This document shows positions 8,148 through 16,700 of a stretch of DNA of 64,000 nucleotides, piece after piece. This stretch comes from Halomicrococcus gelatinilyticus (lineage in GTDB: Archaea > Halobacteriota > Halobacteria > Halobacteriales > Haladaptataceae), in NCBI GenBank assembly GCA_024227995.1, contig CP100465.1, positions 1,674,001-1,738,000 on the forward strand, written 5' to 3'. Position 1 is the stretch's first letter. Each line of letters opens with the position of its first letter. Both the position numbers and the translations under genes were made by a program. The notes beneath the pieces were generated by a model that had not been told where the DNA came from, made no database searches, and was given only the letters and a program-made list of their open reading frames with translations.

Positions 8148-9260
8148 TCACTCGCGGGACGGACGCTCCGCGTCCGTCGTTCGCCCGTCGTCTCCCGCGC
8201 TCGCCACCCTTTCTTCCTCGTGGCCCAGCGGGGTCACCCGCTGCCCCTCGCGGACGTACGCCCGCTCGTGCGTCGTCGTCTCGCCGTCGGCGTCGCGTAT
8301 CCGGAGGTCCGCGAAGTACACCGGCAGGCTCATCGCGCGGAAGAAGGAGGGGTGGTCCTGGACCTGGAAGTGGAGGTGGGGCTCCGTCGAGTTGCCGGAG
8401 TGGCCGCAGCGCGCGACGACGTCGCCGCGCTCGACGCGGTCGCCCGCCGAGACCGCGAGGCTTCCCTCCTGCAGGTGGGCGAGAACGCTGTACTCGCCGT
8501 CGGCGTGCTCGATGGTCAGGTAGTTCCCGCGCAGGTCCCGCTGGAGCGGGTCCAGCCAGCCGCCGGCGCGGTGGTAGTCGCGGTGGCCGTCGCTGGCTGC
8601 GACGACGACGCCGTCCGCCGGCGCGACCACCGGCTCGCCGTAGCAGTGGTAGTCCTCCGGCCGCTCGCCGTCCCCTTCGAACGACCGCCCGTCGTCGGTC
8701 ACGACCAGGTCGCAGGCGTATCGCTGGGCGAGCATCCCCCACGAGTGGGAGTGTTCGCGCGTCGGCCCGCCGTTGACGACGGTCCACTCCCCTTCGACCG
8801 GGAGTCGGTAGTCGACCTGCTGGTCGTACCGCTCGGCGTTCGGCAGCCGGAACCGGTAACGCAGCAGGACGGGGACGTGGCCGGCGAGCTGGGACAGCCC
8901 CTTCAGCTGGAGGAACGGGTTGAGCTGGATGTACGCCGTCGACACGAGCGGCCGCAGTCTCGACCGCGTGCCCATCCGGATCCAGTCCGTCGGGCTCTCG
9001 TCGCTGCCCGGCGACGGCAGGAACCCCCTGAGCATCGGCACGAACCCGAACAGTCCGAACAGGTAGAACGTCTCCATCCACTCCAGCGACGGGACCAGCG
9101 TGCCGGGAACCCCGAGGAAGAAGAGTAGTGCCAGGTACGTCGGGTCGGGCAGTCGCGAGCGCAGGCCGCCCGCCCGCTCGACCGTCGGCTGTTCCGGGAG
9201 CGACTCGTCCACGGACCGTTCGCCGGCGCGACCTTCGGGTGCGGTCGTCGTGTCGGTCAT
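8148..9260 (-). CDS. M23-family metallopeptidase-like protein with N-terminal membrane region
   Basis: A 370-residue protein. Residues ~40-80 hold two hydrophobic segments (YLALLFFLGVPGTLV and FYLFGLFGFVPML). The C-terminal half is an M23 (LytM-like) domain: a first zinc motif in EHSHSWGMLAQRYACDL, the core segment PVVAPADGVVVAA, a glycine-rich turn, and the second motif EPHLHFQVQ. Haloarchaea lack murein, so the substrate is not peptidoglycan of the bacterial type; a role in cell-surface or pheromone-like peptide processing is only a guess. The C-terminal ~40 residues are acidic and probably disordered. Confidence 0.85.
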   Translation of the reverse strand: MTDTTTAPEGRAGERSVDESLPEQPTVERAGGLRSRLPDPTYLALLFFLGVPGTLVPSLEWMETFYLFGLFGFVPMLRGFLPSPGSDESPTDWIRMGTRSRLRPLVSTAYIQLNPFLQLKGLSQLAGHVPVLLRYRFRLPNAERYDQQVDYRLPVEGEWTVVNGGPTREHSHSWGMLAQRYACDLVVTDDGRSFEGDGERPEDYHCYGEPVVAPADGVVVAASDGHRDYHRAGGWLDPLQRDLRGNYLTIEHADGEYSVLAHLQEGSLAVSAGDRVERGDVVARCGHSGNSTEPHLHFQVQDHPSFFRAMSLPVYFADLRIRDADGETTTHERAYVREGQRVTPLGHEEERVASAGDDGRTTDAERPSRE

Positions 9261-9333
9261 GGGTGAACGTGAAGACGGCCGGTTCGGCCTTCAGCGCTTG
9301 GCGAACGGATTTTCTATTCGCGCTCTTACACGT

Positions 9334-9876
9334 TCACTGCGCCGGGTCGGCGACGGCCATCGCCTCGGGATGTCGCCAGGCCTCGACGAGGGGTGGGACG
9401 TCCGTCGAGACCAGCAGCAGGCCGACGACGCCGACGAACGCCGCGAGCGCGCTGCCGGTCGCGAGGGCGAGCGCGGCGGGAAGCAAGCCGAGCACGACTC
9501 CGGGCGCAGCGACGCCGGCGTAGTAGGCCCGGCGGCGCAGCGGGCGCGCCGGGTGGACCGAGTGGTGCAGCGGGTCGAGGCCGTCGTCGAAGTCGAGGCC
9601 GACCTCGACCGCGATCTCGTCCCACGAGAGGCCGCCGAGGATGGCGTAGGCGACGGCGTGGACGGCCTCGTGGAGGACGACGAGACCGATCATGACGCCG
9701 AACTGGAGGACGACGCCGTACCGCCCGAGTGCGTCGGTGTAGGTCAGGTACCGGTCGAGTCCGTAGGTCGCGACGTAGGTCCCGCCGAACGCCACGGCGG
9801 CCGTCACCGCGACGGCGGTCGACCGCGCCGTTCCCCACCCCGCCTCGTCGCACTCCGGGTCGGGGTCCACGTACAT
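9334..9876 (-). CDS. DUF3267-like membrane metalloprotease family protein
   Basis: A 180-residue polytopic membrane protein with the zinc-protease helix motif HEAVH (within GLVVLHEAVHAVAYAILGGL) and a further hydrophobic helix pair near the C-terminus (AAPGVVLGLLPAALALA and FVGVVGLLLVSTDVPP). This arrangement matches DUF3267, a putative membrane zinc metalloprotease family. The second-half Asp (STDVPPL) could be the third ligand. Substrate unknown. It sits 73 bp upstream of the M23 gene on the same strand. Confidence 0.8.
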   Translation of the reverse strand: MYVDPDPECDEAGWGTARSTAVAVTAAVAFGGTYVATYGLDRYLTYTDALGRYGVVLQFGVMIGLVVLHEAVHAVAYAILGGLSWDEIAVEVGLDFDDGLDPLHHSVHPARPLRRRAYYAGVAAPGVVLGLLPAALALATGSALAAFVGVVGLLLVSTDVPPLVEAWRHPEAMAVADPAQ

Positions 9877-9942
9877 GCTCGTCCCGTCGGTACGGTTCCC
9901 GGGGTCTTCAGCGTTGGCCGCTTCCGGGAAGAGTGGTGGGTC

Positions 9943-10833
9943 TCACGTCGTCTCGTCGGGCGCATCCACTGCCACGACGTCGCCGCGGTCGTCGACGGTG
10001 GCGCGGAGTCGCTCCTCGCCGAGCGAGACGTCGAACTCGACGCGGACGGGGTCGTCGGCGACGACGGTGCCGCCCGCGTCGTCGCCGACGAAGGGGAACT
10101 CCCAGACGTGGTCGTCGCGGAGCGTGAGCCCGTGTCGGCGGCAGAACGCCGCCACGGCCGGGTCGACGAGCAGGCAGAAGCTGACCGGGCCGGCGATTCG
10201 CGCGCCGCAGGTGTCGCAGACGGCCCGGAAGGTCGGCTGTTCCGACCCGTCCGTGACGGCGACCGCCGTCTCGATGGGGTCGTAGCACTGCGGGCAGGCG
10301 CCGGCCAGCGCCTGCTCGATGGCCTGGAAGGCCAGCAACTCCGCGAGGTCGACGACGTCGGGCAGCGAGGCGTCGGCGGCGGCGTTCGGGGGGACGCTCC
10401 ACTGGAACAGCGGGTGGTCCTCACCGCAGGTCACGAAGCAGGCACCGCTCCGGAAGCTCGCGACAGCCGGCCGACCGCAGAACGGGCAGTCGCTGTCGAG
10501 TTCGACCGGCCCCTTCGAGACGTCGTCGGTGTAGGTGCCCGCGAGGATGGCGGCCACCACCTGCAGACCGGCGTGGGTGAGGCGGTAGCCGCTGTCGGTC
10601 TTCTCGACGAAGTTGGGGCGGAGTTCGTTGAGGTGGTAGCGGAACCGCCCCGAGTCGCGGACGCCGACGCCCTTGCGCAGGTCGGCGAAACCCGTCACTT
10701 CCTCGCCGGTCGTCCGGCGGTGCGCGCTCAGTTCCCGGAGGATGTCGACCCGGAGCGGGTCGCTGAGCGCCGCGAACGCGTCGGCCGGGTCGGCACGGCG
10801 GCCGTCCGTCTCGTCCTCGTCTGGCGCGGTCAT
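9943..10833 (-). CDS. Winged-helix transcriptional regulator with C-terminal zinc-ribbon region
   Basis: A 296-residue protein. Residues ~15-95 form an ArsR-like winged helix: AFAALSDPLRVDILRELSAH, then FADLRKGVGVRDSGRFRYHLNEL as the recognition region, and a wing ending DSGYRLTHAGLQVV. The C-terminal part has three CxxC-type pairs (CPFCG; ACPQCYD; CDTCG), suggesting two zinc ribbons. It belongs to the large haloarchaeal class of HTH proteins with unknown ligands. The ATG at 10833 is preferred over one at 10875. A perfect 8+8 bp palindrome lies just upstream and may be an autoregulatory operator. Confidence 0.85.
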   Translation of the reverse strand: MTAPDEDETDGRRADPADAFAALSDPLRVDILRELSAHRRTTGEEVTGFADLRKGVGVRDSGRFRYHLNELRPNFVEKTDSGYRLTHAGLQVVAAILAGTYTDDVSKGPVELDSDCPFCGRPAVASFRSGACFVTCGEDHPLFQWSVPPNAAADASLPDVVDLAELLAFQAIEQALAGACPQCYDPIETAVAVTDGSEQPTFRAVCDTCGARIAGPVSFCLLVDPAVAAFCRRHGLTLRDDHVWEFPFVGDDAGGTVVADDPVRVEFDVSLGEERLRATVDDRGDVVAVDAPDETT

Positions 10834-10844
10834 CCTTGTCTCCT

Positions 10845-10863
10845 GCGCGAACGACGTTCGCGC
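10845..10863. promoter_or_regulatory. Perfect palindrome upstream of the winged-helix regulator
   Basis: GCGCGAAC, a 3-bp spacer, then GTTCGCGC: an 8-bp perfect inverted repeat ending 12 bp before the regulator's start codon. Its position suits an operator; the binding protein is inferred, not shown. Confidence 0.4.
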
Positions 10864-10957
10864 CGTCGTCCGCACCTACCGGCCCAGGGGCCATAGTTCT
10901 GCGCCCTGCCGCGCGAAGCGAAATCCTGTTACCGGGCGCTGACACAACTGCCGGCTG

Positions 10958-11377
10958 ATGGGAACGAACGGGTCGACGCCGGTCGAGCGGGCGAAGGCCA
11001 CGCTCGGCGCACTGTTCACCGCGGAGTCGCCCGGGAGCTACCGCGACTGCTGGCGGCTGTTCGCGCGCAACTTCCTGCCGCTCGCGGTCTTCTACTCGCT
11101 CCCCTACGCCCTCGTCGGCGACGTGGCGAAGGCCGTCGTCTACGCGCTGGCGTTCCCGGCGCTCGGGTTCGCGCTCACCCTCGGGTTCGCCGCCCAGGCG
11201 GGCGAACGTCGGCACGCCGCGCTCTCGCTGGTCGGCGGCGCGGCCTACCTCGCGCTCGTCGTCCGCCTGTCGCCCGTCGCGAGCGCCGTCGGCGACCTGC
11301 CGTGGCTGGCGCTGTTCTTCGGCTGGCTCCTGTTCGTGCTCGTGCTGGTGGGGTACGCCGTCCCCAGGCGGCGCTGA
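10958..11377 (+). CDS. Small haloarchaeal membrane protein
   Basis: A 139-residue protein of unknown function. A soluble N-terminal 45 residues (with SYRDCWRLFARNF) is followed by four hydrophobic stretches: LPLAVFYSLPYALVG, VVYALAFPALGFALTLGF, AALSLVGGAAYLALVV and WLALFFGWLLFVLVLVGYAV. The end is PRRR. No catalytic motif is visible. Divergent from the winged-helix gene and convergent with the dolichol kinase-like gene. Confidence 0.75.
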   Translation: MGTNGSTPVERAKATLGALFTAESPGSYRDCWRLFARNFLPLAVFYSLPYALVGDVAKAVVYALAFPALGFALTLGFAAQAGERRHAALSLVGGAAYLALVVRLSPVASAVGDLPWLALFFGWLLFVLVLVGYAVPRRR

Positions 11378-11389
11378 CGAGCGCGGCGA

Positions 11390-11965
11390 CTACACCAGGG
11401 TCGGCAGGTAGCGGACGGCGAGGAACATGGCGACGCCTGCGCCGATGGGGATGGTGAGGTTGTCGTCGATGACGTAGCCGGCGATGACGGGCTTCACGCC
11501 GTCGGCGAGCGTGGCGACCAGCGCGCCCAGCACCGCCGCCACCAGCGGCAGGGTGAACAGCGACGCGATGCCGACGCAGACGGCGAACGTGACGAGCAGG
11601 GTGTGGCCGGCCTTCACGCCGAGTTCGCCCGACCCGAGGACGCCGCTGATGGGGTCGGCGACGGTGAGCATCAGTATCGCCGGGACGGCGACGTCGGGCG
11701 GGAACGCGAACGCCGTGACCGTCATCCCGAAGGCGTAGAGGGCGTACCCCGCGAGGTTCTCCTGTTCGTACTCGCGGGTGAGCTCCTCGAAGATGCGCCA
11801 GTCGAGGCCGACGAACAGCCGGATTGCTTCGAGCACGACCGCGGACACCGACCCGAGCAGCAGCAGCCACCGCAACTGCTGCCACGTGAGCAGGTTCAGC
11901 AGGTAGAGGGCGGGCAGGCCGGTCCCGCTGACGTGCACGAGACGACGCTTGATTTCGCTGTGCAC
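11390..11965 (-). CDS. Dolichol kinase / CTP-dependent phosphatidate cytidylyltransferase-like membrane protein
   Basis: A 191-residue protein with six or so transmembrane segments. It opens with IKRRLVHVSGTGLPALYLL, a typical SEC59/dolichol kinase start, and holds the cytidylyltransferase-like signature TVADPISGVLGSGELGVKAGHTLLV and ATLADGVKPVIAGYVIDDNLTIPIGAG. Such enzymes phosphorylate polyprenols using CTP. In archaea that would recycle or charge dolichol for protein N-glycosylation. Its start lies 2 bp after the GlyRS stop, so it is probably the last gene of a CBS-GlyRS-kinase operon. Confidence 0.85.
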   Translation of the reverse strand: MHSEIKRRLVHVSGTGLPALYLLNLLTWQQLRWLLLLGSVSAVVLEAIRLFVGLDWRIFEELTREYEQENLAGYALYAFGMTVTAFAFPPDVAVPAILMLTVADPISGVLGSGELGVKAGHTLLVTFAVCVGIASLFTLPLVAAVLGALVATLADGVKPVIAGYVIDDNLTIPIGAGVAMFLAVRYLPTLV

Positions 11966-11967
11966 GG

Positions 11968-13749
11968 CTACCGCAGGTCGTCGAACGACCGCTCGCCGGC
12001 GCGGAGGTCGGCGAGCAGATGGGGCAGGTCGTCGATGGCGACCCGGACCTGGTCGGTCGAGTCGCGTTCCCGCAGCGTGACGGTGCCTGCTCGCGGTTCA
12101 TCACCGCTCGCGCTGTCCGAGGCGCGTCGCGCCTCGCCGTCTTCGAGGCTCTCGTAGTCGACCGTCACGCAGTACGGCGTGCCGACCTCGTCCTGGCGGC
12201 GGTAGCGCCGCCCGATGTTGCCCGAGTCGTCGTAGGTCACGTCGATGCCGCGGGCGCGCAGGTCGGCCGCGAGGTCGCGCGCCAGTTCGCCCATGCCGTC
12301 CTTGTCCATCATCGGGAACACGCCGACGGTGGTCGGGGCGACCTCCGGTGGCAGGCGCAGCACCTGCCGTTCCTCGTCGTCGACCTCGTCGGTGTGGAGC
12401 GAGTGCGCCAGCACGCTGTAGACGACGCGACCGACGCCGAACGCGGGTTCGATGACGTGCGGCGTGACGTGCTCGCCGGACTCCGTGACCTCGTCGACGC
12501 TGAAGCCGGTCTTCTCGACGGGAACGGCGTGCTCCTCGCCGTCGACCTCGACGGTGACCTCATCGTCGTCAAACGCGGCGCGGTCGCGCTCGGCGAGCGT
12601 CTCGAGGGCGTCCGCGACGTCGGCCGCGGCACCGCCGAACTCGGGGCCGAGGTAGCTCATGTCGGGGTCGACCGTGACGCGCTCGACCGTCTTCGGCTCG
12701 TCGTACTGCTTGAAGACGGTGAAGTTCTCGTCGGAGTGTTTGGCGTGCTTTTCGAGGTCGTAGTCGGTCCGGTTGGCGACCCCTTCCAGTTCCACCCAGT
12801 CGCCGTCGACCTCGGCCTCGGCGTCCCAGCAGTCGGAGGCGTAGTGGGCGAGTTCGCCGGGCAGGTGCTGGCGGAAGCGGAACCGGTCCATGTCGACGCC
12901 GACGCGCTCGAACCAGCGCTTCGACACTGCGAGGAAGTAGGCGACCCACTCGCCGTTGACGACGCCCTCGTCGAGCGCCGCCTGCGGGGTGAGGTACTGG
13001 TACTCCTCGCCGTCGGCCTCCTGGCGCGCGGCGGAGTACAGCGGCAGTTCGACGTCGGCGACGGCGTCGAGGTCCGGGCGGTCCTCCTCGGGGTCGACGA
13101 ACAGTTCCAGTTCGGCCATCGTGAACTCCCGGGCGCGCAGCAGCGCGTTCCGGGGGCTGATCTCGTTGCGGTAGCCGTTGCCGATCTGGGCGACGCCGAA
13201 GGGAAGCTGGTTGCGGGCGTACTCCTTGAGCCGCGGGAACTCGACGAACATGCCCTGGGCGGTCTCGGGGCGCAGGTACGCCGCCTGGCCGCTGCCCGGC
13301 CCGATCCCCGTCTCGAACATGAGGTTGAACTCCTCGACGGACTCGCCAGCGAGGTCGGCACCGCAGGACGGACACTCCAGGTCGAGGTCGGCGATCAGTT
13401 CCGCGACCTCCTCCGGCGGGTAGGTCTCGGCGTCCTCGACGTCGCTCGCGTCCTCGACGAGGTGGTCGGCGCGGTGGCTCTCGCCGCACTCGGGGCACTC
13501 GACGAGCATGTCGTCGAAGCCGTCGAGGTGGCCGGACGCCTCGAAGACGGGTTCGGGCGTCACCGTCGGCGCGTCGATCTCGACGTTGCCCTCGCGGACG
13601 ACGAACCGGTCGCGCCACGCCTCCTCCACGTTGCGCTTCAGCGACGCACCTTGCGGCCCGTAGGTGTAGAACCCGGCGGCGCCGCCGTACGCCTCGTTCG
13701 ACTGGAAGAAGTACCCGCGGCGCTTCGCCAGTTCGATCAGTTCGCTCAT
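11968..13749 (-). CDS. glyS: Glycyl-tRNA synthetase (class II, dimeric archaeal/eukaryotic type)
   Basis: A 593-residue class II synthetase. The N-terminus reads LIELAKRRGYFFQSNEAYGGAAGFYTYGPQG, typical of the alpha2 form, and motif 2 and 3 regions are present (NEISPRNALLRAREFTMAELELF; FGVGRVVYSVL). An internal zinc-ribbon-like insert has two CxxC pairs (CPECG and CPSCG). The C-terminal anticodon-binding domain contains YDDSGNIGRRYRRQDEVGTPYCVTVD. It charges tRNA-Gly. The ATG overlaps the stop of the upstream CBS gene by 4 bp (ATGA), indicating translational coupling. Confidence 0.97.
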   Translation of the reverse strand: MSELIELAKRRGYFFQSNEAYGGAAGFYTYGPQGASLKRNVEEAWRDRFVVREGNVEIDAPTVTPEPVFEASGHLDGFDDMLVECPECGESHRADHLVEDASDVEDAETYPPEEVAELIADLDLECPSCGADLAGESVEEFNLMFETGIGPGSGQAAYLRPETAQGMFVEFPRLKEYARNQLPFGVAQIGNGYRNEISPRNALLRAREFTMAELELFVDPEEDRPDLDAVADVELPLYSAARQEADGEEYQYLTPQAALDEGVVNGEWVAYFLAVSKRWFERVGVDMDRFRFRQHLPGELAHYASDCWDAEAEVDGDWVELEGVANRTDYDLEKHAKHSDENFTVFKQYDEPKTVERVTVDPDMSYLGPEFGGAAADVADALETLAERDRAAFDDDEVTVEVDGEEHAVPVEKTGFSVDEVTESGEHVTPHVIEPAFGVGRVVYSVLAHSLHTDEVDDEERQVLRLPPEVAPTTVGVFPMMDKDGMGELARDLAADLRARGIDVTYDDSGNIGRRYRRQDEVGTPYCVTVDYESLEDGEARRASDSASGDEPRAGTVTLRERDSTDQVRVAIDDLPHLLADLRAGERSFDDLR

Positions 13750-14594
13750 GTGAGCGCCTCCAGCAGGTTCACGTCGCGGACGATGCCCACGAGCTGGTCG
13801 CCCTGGACCAGCGGCACCTGCTCGACGTCGTTGCTGAGCATCGTCCGCGCCGTCTCGCGGGCGGTCTTGCGCCCCGTGACCGTCACCACGTCACCGGTCA
13901 TGAAATCGCCGACGGGCGCGGAGGGAATCTCGACGTTCCGCGTCGGGATGTAGCTGTTCCCGACGGACTTGATGCCCTCCCACATCCAGTCGTCGTCCTC
14001 GTTGGCGATGCTCCCGCCGGTGTCGTCCTCGCCCTCGACGACCTGGGCGACGTCGATGATGTCGACCTCCGTCAGGACGCCGTCCATCTCGCCCTCGTCG
14101 TCCAGCACGACGGCGTAGGGGACGTTCGCGTAGAAGAGCTCGCGCTCGGCGACCGTCAGCGGCGTCTCGACGTACGTGGTGTTCACGTCGCGGGTCGCCA
14201 GGTCGCCGACCTCGGTTCCGCCGTCGGCTTCGCTCTCGGCGATGGCCCGCACCACGTCGGTGACGGTGATTATCCCCTCGAGCTGGCCGTCGACGACCGG
14301 GACGCGCCGGATACCCTCGTCGAGCATCAGCGCTGCCGCCTCCTCGACGGTCGTGTCGCGGGTGGTCGTCGCGACGTCCCGCATCAGCATCGCGAGCTGG
14401 TCCTCGTCGGGGTTCTCTATCAGGTCGTCGCGGGAGATGAGACCGCGGTACGTCTCGCCGTCGTCGGTCTGCTTGACGACGGGAACGGAGGAGAACGACC
14501 GCTCCTGCAGGTACTCGAGCACGTCGTCACGGGTGCCCGGGAGTTCGACCGTGACGACGTCGGAGCGAGGCGTCATCGCTTCGGCAACGTTCAT
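13746..14594 (-). CDS. Four-CBS-domain protein
   Basis: A 282-residue soluble protein made of two Bateman modules (four CBS repeats), with no catalytic domain. Repeats begin at MNVAEAMTPRSDVVTVELPG, AMLMRDVATTTRDTTVEEAAALML, VGDLATRDVNTTYVETPLTV and VGDFMTGDVVTVTGRKTARETA. CBS pairs bind adenosyl nucleotides, so this may sense energy charge or S-adenosylmethionine; the target is unknown. It is the first gene of the operon and overlaps glyS by ATGA. The ATG at 14594 was chosen because the first CBS repeat starts at once. Confidence 0.93.
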   Translation of the reverse strand: MNVAEAMTPRSDVVTVELPGTRDDVLEYLQERSFSSVPVVKQTDDGETYRGLISRDDLIENPDEDQLAMLMRDVATTTRDTTVEEAAALMLDEGIRRVPVVDGQLEGIITVTDVVRAIAESEADGGTEVGDLATRDVNTTYVETPLTVAERELFYANVPYAVVLDDEGEMDGVLTEVDIIDVAQVVEGEDDTGGSIANEDDDWMWEGIKSVGNSYIPTRNVEIPSAPVGDFMTGDVVTVTGRKTARETARTMLSNDVEQVPLVQGDQLVGIVRDVNLLEALT

Positions 14595-14743
14595 ACGCCC
14601 GGGGTACGGTTTCACCCTTCTTGTACCCTGCGAAGCGAGCAGTCGTGGCGCTCTGGCGCGCTCACCGCCGGAATCCCCCGCGTTCTGCAACGGCTCCCGG
14701 TCGGCCCGCAGAGCTATGCGCCGCGAGCGTCTACGTTCGTGGG

Positions 14744-15541
14744 ATGCCGTACGAACGGTGCAACGGGGTCGACCTCTACTACGAGGACGAGGGCGACGGA
14801 CGGCCTGTCGTCTACCTGCACGGGGTGATGGCGGGGCTGCGATTCTTCCACCACCAACTGTCGCCGTCGACAGACCATCGCGCCGTCGCGCTCGACTACC
14901 GCGGCCACGGACGCTCGGCGACGCCGGAGACCGGTCACACGGTCCCCCGGTACGCCCGCGACGTCGAGGCGTTCCTCGACCAACGCGGCCTCGACGACGT
15001 CGTCCTCGTCGGCTGGTCGATGGGGGCGCTCGTCGCCTGGGAGTACGCCGACCAGTTCGGCACCGACCGACTGGCCGGCATGGTCGTCGTCGACATGTCG
15101 GCGTCGCCGTTCCGGTGGGACGACTACGACCACGGCAGCGTCGACCTCGACGGACTGCAGGAGCGACTCGAACTCGTCCAGACGGACCCCGCCGACTTCA
15201 CGGAACGACTCATCGACGCGGCGTTCGCGGGGTCGGTGTCGCCGCAGACACGACGGCTCGCGCGCGACGAACTGTCCCGTCCGTCGCCGCCGGTCAAGAG
15301 CGCGATACTCGCCGACTACACGCTGCGCGACTACCGCGACGTCCTCCCCGCGCTGGACGTCCCGGCGCTCGTGGTCGCCACGACCGACGAGACCTGGCGG
15401 ACCGTCGCGGCGGTCGAACACGTCGCGTCGCTGCTCCCGGACGCCGACGTCGAGACGTTCGAGAACAGCGGCCACTGCCCGTTCCTCGAGGAGCCGGTGG
15501 CGTTCAACCGGCTCCTCGAGGAGTTCGTCGCGTCGCTGTAG
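14744..15541 (+). CDS. Alpha/beta-fold hydrolase
   Basis: A 265-residue protein with the alpha/beta hydrolase fold. The oxyanion segment is VVYLHGVMAG (HG-x), the nucleophile elbow is GWSMGA (Ser), an acid is likely in LVVATTDETWR, and the catalytic His is in ENSGHCPFLEEP. The size and motifs fit epoxide hydrolase, haloperoxidase or esterase relatives; the substrate cannot be told. It stands alone between the CBS gene (divergent) and a convergent haloarchaeal gene. Confidence 0.92.
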   Translation: MPYERCNGVDLYYEDEGDGRPVVYLHGVMAGLRFFHHQLSPSTDHRAVALDYRGHGRSATPETGHTVPRYARDVEAFLDQRGLDDVVLVGWSMGALVAWEYADQFGTDRLAGMVVVDMSASPFRWDDYDHGSVDLDGLQERLELVQTDPADFTERLIDAAFAGSVSPQTRRLARDELSRPSPPVKSAILADYTLRDYRDVLPALDVPALVVATTDETWRTVAAVEHVASLLPDADVETFENSGHCPFLEEPVAFNRLLEEFVASL

Positions 15542-15589
15542 GGGTCCGTGACGTCGGCAGCAACGAGTTCGTTCGCTAGCGCAGGACAC

Positions 15590-15652
15590 CGGCGCGCCGA
15601 GGGGCCGTCGGGTGGCGCGTCGAGGGGCCGTTCGGTTGCACCAGGGGGCCGT
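15590..15652. repeat. Three imperfect ~22-bp tandem repeats
   Basis: Three tandem copies sharing a GGGGCCGT core and a GCGCG(C/T)CGAG-like lead, spaced 23 and then 21 bp, in the convergent gap between the hydrolase stop (15541) and the next minus-strand stop (15662). Confidence 0.6.
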
Positions 15653-15661
15653 CCGGCGGCG

Positions 15662-16210
15662 CTACGCGTCGCGCTCGGTGTAGTTCTTGTACCGCTGGGG
15701 GTTGGGGAAGAACTTCTCGTAGTCGTCGTGGCGGAACGAGCCGAGAACGGTCCCGTCGAGCGTCTGGACGTGGCTGTACATCTCCTCCTCCTCCATCGCG
15801 GTCGTCACGAGCGGCGGCGCGTACATCAGCTCGTACGTCCCGGCGACGAGGATGGCCGTCTCGGACCCGGGGTCGAGGAACTGGGTCAGCTGGAACACCC
15901 GCGACCCCATCTCGTTGCGGAACACGCGGTACTTCGGGAACGAACCCTCCTCGAACGCCTCGTCGAACTCGTCGGCGTAGTTGTCCGGGACGACGTATGC
16001 GAACCCGAACCGGTCGGTCTCGCCGGCGTCCGGGCTCTCCGGCGCGGTGTGACTCGCCGGTATCGCGACGACGTCCCACCCTTCGGCTTCGAGTTCCTCG
16101 GCCATGGCCTCCATGTCGTCGAGCGTCTGCTGCCAGGCGTTCTGTTCGACGTCGGCGTTGGCAGCGATGCGCTCGGCGTAGTCGGGGTCCTCGTCGCCAG
16201 CTTCTGGCAT
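15662..16210 (-). CDS. Haloarchaeal protein of unknown function
   Basis: A 182-residue soluble acidic protein conserved in style with haloarchaeal DUF7529-type proteins (assignment from memory, uncertain). The N-terminal 45 residues form a helix rich in Asp and Glu (AERIAANADVEQNAWQQTLDDMEAMAEELEAEG), followed by an alpha/beta region (WDVVAIPASHTAP; FGFAYVVPDNYADEFDEAF; YRVFRNEMGSRVFQLTQFLDP) and a C-terminal segment containing GSFRHDDYEKFFPNP. No catalytic motif is evident. Same strand as, and 37 bp downstream of, a small membrane protein behind the peptide ABC operon. Confidence 0.72.
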   Translation of the reverse strand: MPEAGDEDPDYAERIAANADVEQNAWQQTLDDMEAMAEELEAEGWDVVAIPASHTAPESPDAGETDRFGFAYVVPDNYADEFDEAFEEGSFPKYRVFRNEMGSRVFQLTQFLDPGSETAILVAGTYELMYAPPLVTTAMEEEEMYSHVQTLDGTVLGSFRHDDYEKFFPNPQRYKNYTERDA

Positions 16211-16247
16211 GTCGACACGTTCGCCGTCGACGAGGTAAAGCCTGTTG

Positions 16248-16700
16248 CTACGCGGCGACGCCGAAGACGGCCTCCATCACGAACGACGTCCCGAGCACCG
16301 CGAGACTCGACAGGAACAGCTTCAGCCCGACCGGCAGTCGCTCCTCGGGCGGGATGGAGTAGCGCGACAGCGGCGGAAGCCGCTGGACGGCGGCCTGGAA
16401 CCTGGTCTGTTCGCGCGAGCCGATGGCGTCCATCCCGTCGTCCTTCCGGACGACCTCGACGCCGCCGTCGTCGGTCTTCTCGGTGTCCCACGGCCGCTGG
16501 GGCCGCAACTGGAACGTCGAGTAGCCGAACAGCAGGAGTCCGACCAGGAAGAGGACGTACTTCACGCCGACCAGGCCAGCGCCGACGAGCAGGCTCAGCA
16601 CGAGCCCGACGAGGAAGACCAGACCGGTCACTGCGGCGGCGTAGACGAGCGCGTCGAGCGCCTGTCGCAGACGTCGCGGTGACCGGTCGACTCGTTCCAT
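16248..16700 (-). CDS. Haloarchaeal membrane protein coupled to the peptide ABC operon
   Basis: A 150-residue protein with two strong N-terminal transmembrane segments (LVYAAAVTGLVFLVGLVLSLLVGAG and VKYVLFLVGLLLFGYSTFQL), a soluble loop (RPQRPWDTEKTDDG to SIPPEERLP) and a last hydrophobic stretch (LKLFLSSLAVLGTSFVMEAVFGVA). Function unknown. Its ATG overlaps the stop of the upstream ATPase gene by one base (TGATG), so it is translated with the ABC importer operon and may be an accessory membrane component. Confidence 0.78.
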   Translation of the reverse strand: MERVDRSPRRLRQALDALVYAAAVTGLVFLVGLVLSLLVGAGLVGVKYVLFLVGLLLFGYSTFQLRPQRPWDTEKTDDGGVEVVRKDDGMDAIGSREQTRFQAAVQRLPPLSRYSIPPEERLPVGLKLFLSSLAVLGTSFVMEAVFGVAA

